DNA of 5,740 nucleotides from an uncultured Prevotella sp. Its GTDB lineage: Bacteria; Bacteroidota; Bacteroidia; Bacteroidales; Bacteroidaceae. The translations under genes and the position numbers were made by a program. Under the pieces are notes generated by a model that saw only the letters and a list, made by a program, of their open reading frames with translations, ran no database searches and had not been told where the DNA came from. The stretch lies in contig CAAFRM010000028.1 in the NCBI GenBank assembly GCA_900765465.1, forward strand, positions 1 through 5,740. Reading direction: 5' to 3'. Below are positions 5,373-5,740 of the stretch, piece after piece. How positions within the stretch are numbered: the first letter of the stretch is position 1; each line of letters opens with the position of its first letter.

Positions 5373-5437
5373 GGGGTATAAGGAGGGGTATAAAAAGGTA
5401 TAAAAGTATAAACAAAGGGTATAAGAGGGGTATAAGC
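5373..5437. repeat. Iteron-like array of six (G)GGGTATAA direct repeats
   Basis: GTATAA occurs six times in the same orientation, starting at 5376, 5388, 5398, 5406, 5419 and 5430, a mean spacing of about 11 bp (one helical turn). Four copies are preceded by extra G to make GGG(G)TATAA. The array is 23 bp upstream of the -33 box of the 831-aa gene. Direct repeats at helical spacing suggest cooperative protein binding, either as an operator or as an origin-type iteron set. Confidence 0.7.
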
Positions 5438-5459
5438 GGGGATATATTAATACCCCGCT
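5435..5459. repeat. Hairpin AGCGGGG/CCCCGCT at the edge of the repeat array
   Basis: A 7-bp perfect stem (5435-5441 and 5453-5459) encloses an AT-only 11-nt loop. It overlaps the last repeat of the array on one side and the stop codon of the right-hand gene on the other. No T-run follows on either strand, so it is not a classical terminator. Confidence 0.6.
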
Positions 5460-5740
5460 AACTACCATCTCTCGCCATCATCTCGTCATCTTTCATGGTG
5501 TTCGAGGTTGGCACTTTCTTATCCACCAATTTCGGCAAGATTTCCCTCAAGTTCACATTCTCCGAACAGGCTGTTTCTCCCAAAATCTTCTTGAAAGCAT
5601 TCACAATATCGCAATAACGATTGAATCTTTCTAAGCTTATCGAGCCCAACCCACCTGAATCAAGTTTCCACCATTCCAGAGCCGCATATTCGAAAGGTGC
5701 AGATTTCACCTGCGCAAGATCCTTCCATTTGCAGAGCGGA
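5458..5740 (-). CDS. Unrecognised protein, C-terminal 93 residues (5' end outside window)
   Basis: The frame is open from the right edge (first visible residues PLCKWKDLAQVKSAPFEY) to a TAG at 5460-5458; a GTG at 5709 is only an internal Val, so the gene begins outside the window. The visible part has a Trp-containing stretch (LEWWKLDSGG, about residues 21-30), a probable helix (ERFNRYCDIVNAFKKIL) and a polar, charged C-terminal tail. There is no membrane segment or known motif. It is on the same strand as the 831-aa gene, 210 bp upstream of it, but that gene has its own promoter, so co-transcription is not required. I cannot assign a function. Confidence 0.65.
   Translation of the reverse strand, partial: PLCKWKDLAQVKSAPFEYAALEWWKLDSGGLGSISLERFNRYCDIVNAFKKILGETACSENVNLREILPKLVDKKVPTSNTMKDDEMMARDGS

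Noticed and set aside
5373..5459. CRISPR array
   Set aside because: The repeats are only 6-10 bp with 2-7 bp between them, far too short for repeat-spacer structure.
5265..5468. 67-aa - strand frame rich in LYPSLYP units
   Set aside because: It is the translation of the GTATAA repeat array and crosses the promoter of the 831-aa gene.

Overview
The window looks like chromosomal DNA from a Prevotella/Segatella-type member of the Bacteroidales. The clues are two good Bacteroidetes-style promoters (TTTG-like -33 box, 20 bp spacer, TATCTTTG -7 box), protein-coding genes that mostly lack a Shine-Dalgarno site, AT-rich spacers between genes of balanced GC, and two palindromic repeats of kinds I recall as common in this order. 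The assignment is inferred from style; there is no marker gene here.

Layout. The left third reads on the + strand. It holds the 3' part of an M16 zinc-peptidase gene (1-1011), a spacer filled with a GC-rich hairpin repeat (1024-1158), and a complete secreted SGNH/GDSL-type esterase (1195-1860). An imperfect inverted repeat (1874-1925) and a strong intrinsic terminator (1961-2006) follow it. Everything from about 2040 to the right end reads on the - strand. Going 5' to 3' on that strand there is the end of an unrecognised gene (5740-5458), a spacer with six GTATAA iteron-like repeats, a promoter, a large 831-aa P-loop ATPase of primase-helicase appearance (5247-2752), and a perfect 31-bp inverted repeat that probably terminates it.

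Between that repeat and the SGNH terminator lies a compact unit that ordinary gene callers would miss. It has a good promoter (2533-2564) with a dyad between its boxes and a second dyad upstream, a purine-rich, internally repetitive leader of about 210 nt, a 26-codon ORF for a hydrophobic peptide with an AAAGGA ribosome-binding site (2316-2236), a 30-codon ORF for a basic peptide (2217-2125), two GC-rich hairpins, and an intrinsic terminator (2065-2042). This roughly 490-nt transcription unit is the best candidate here for something undescribed. The function of both peptides is unknown.

The + and - units converge on about 2006-2042, where two terminators sit back to back. No tRNA, rRNA, CRISPR array, transposase or integrase is visible.
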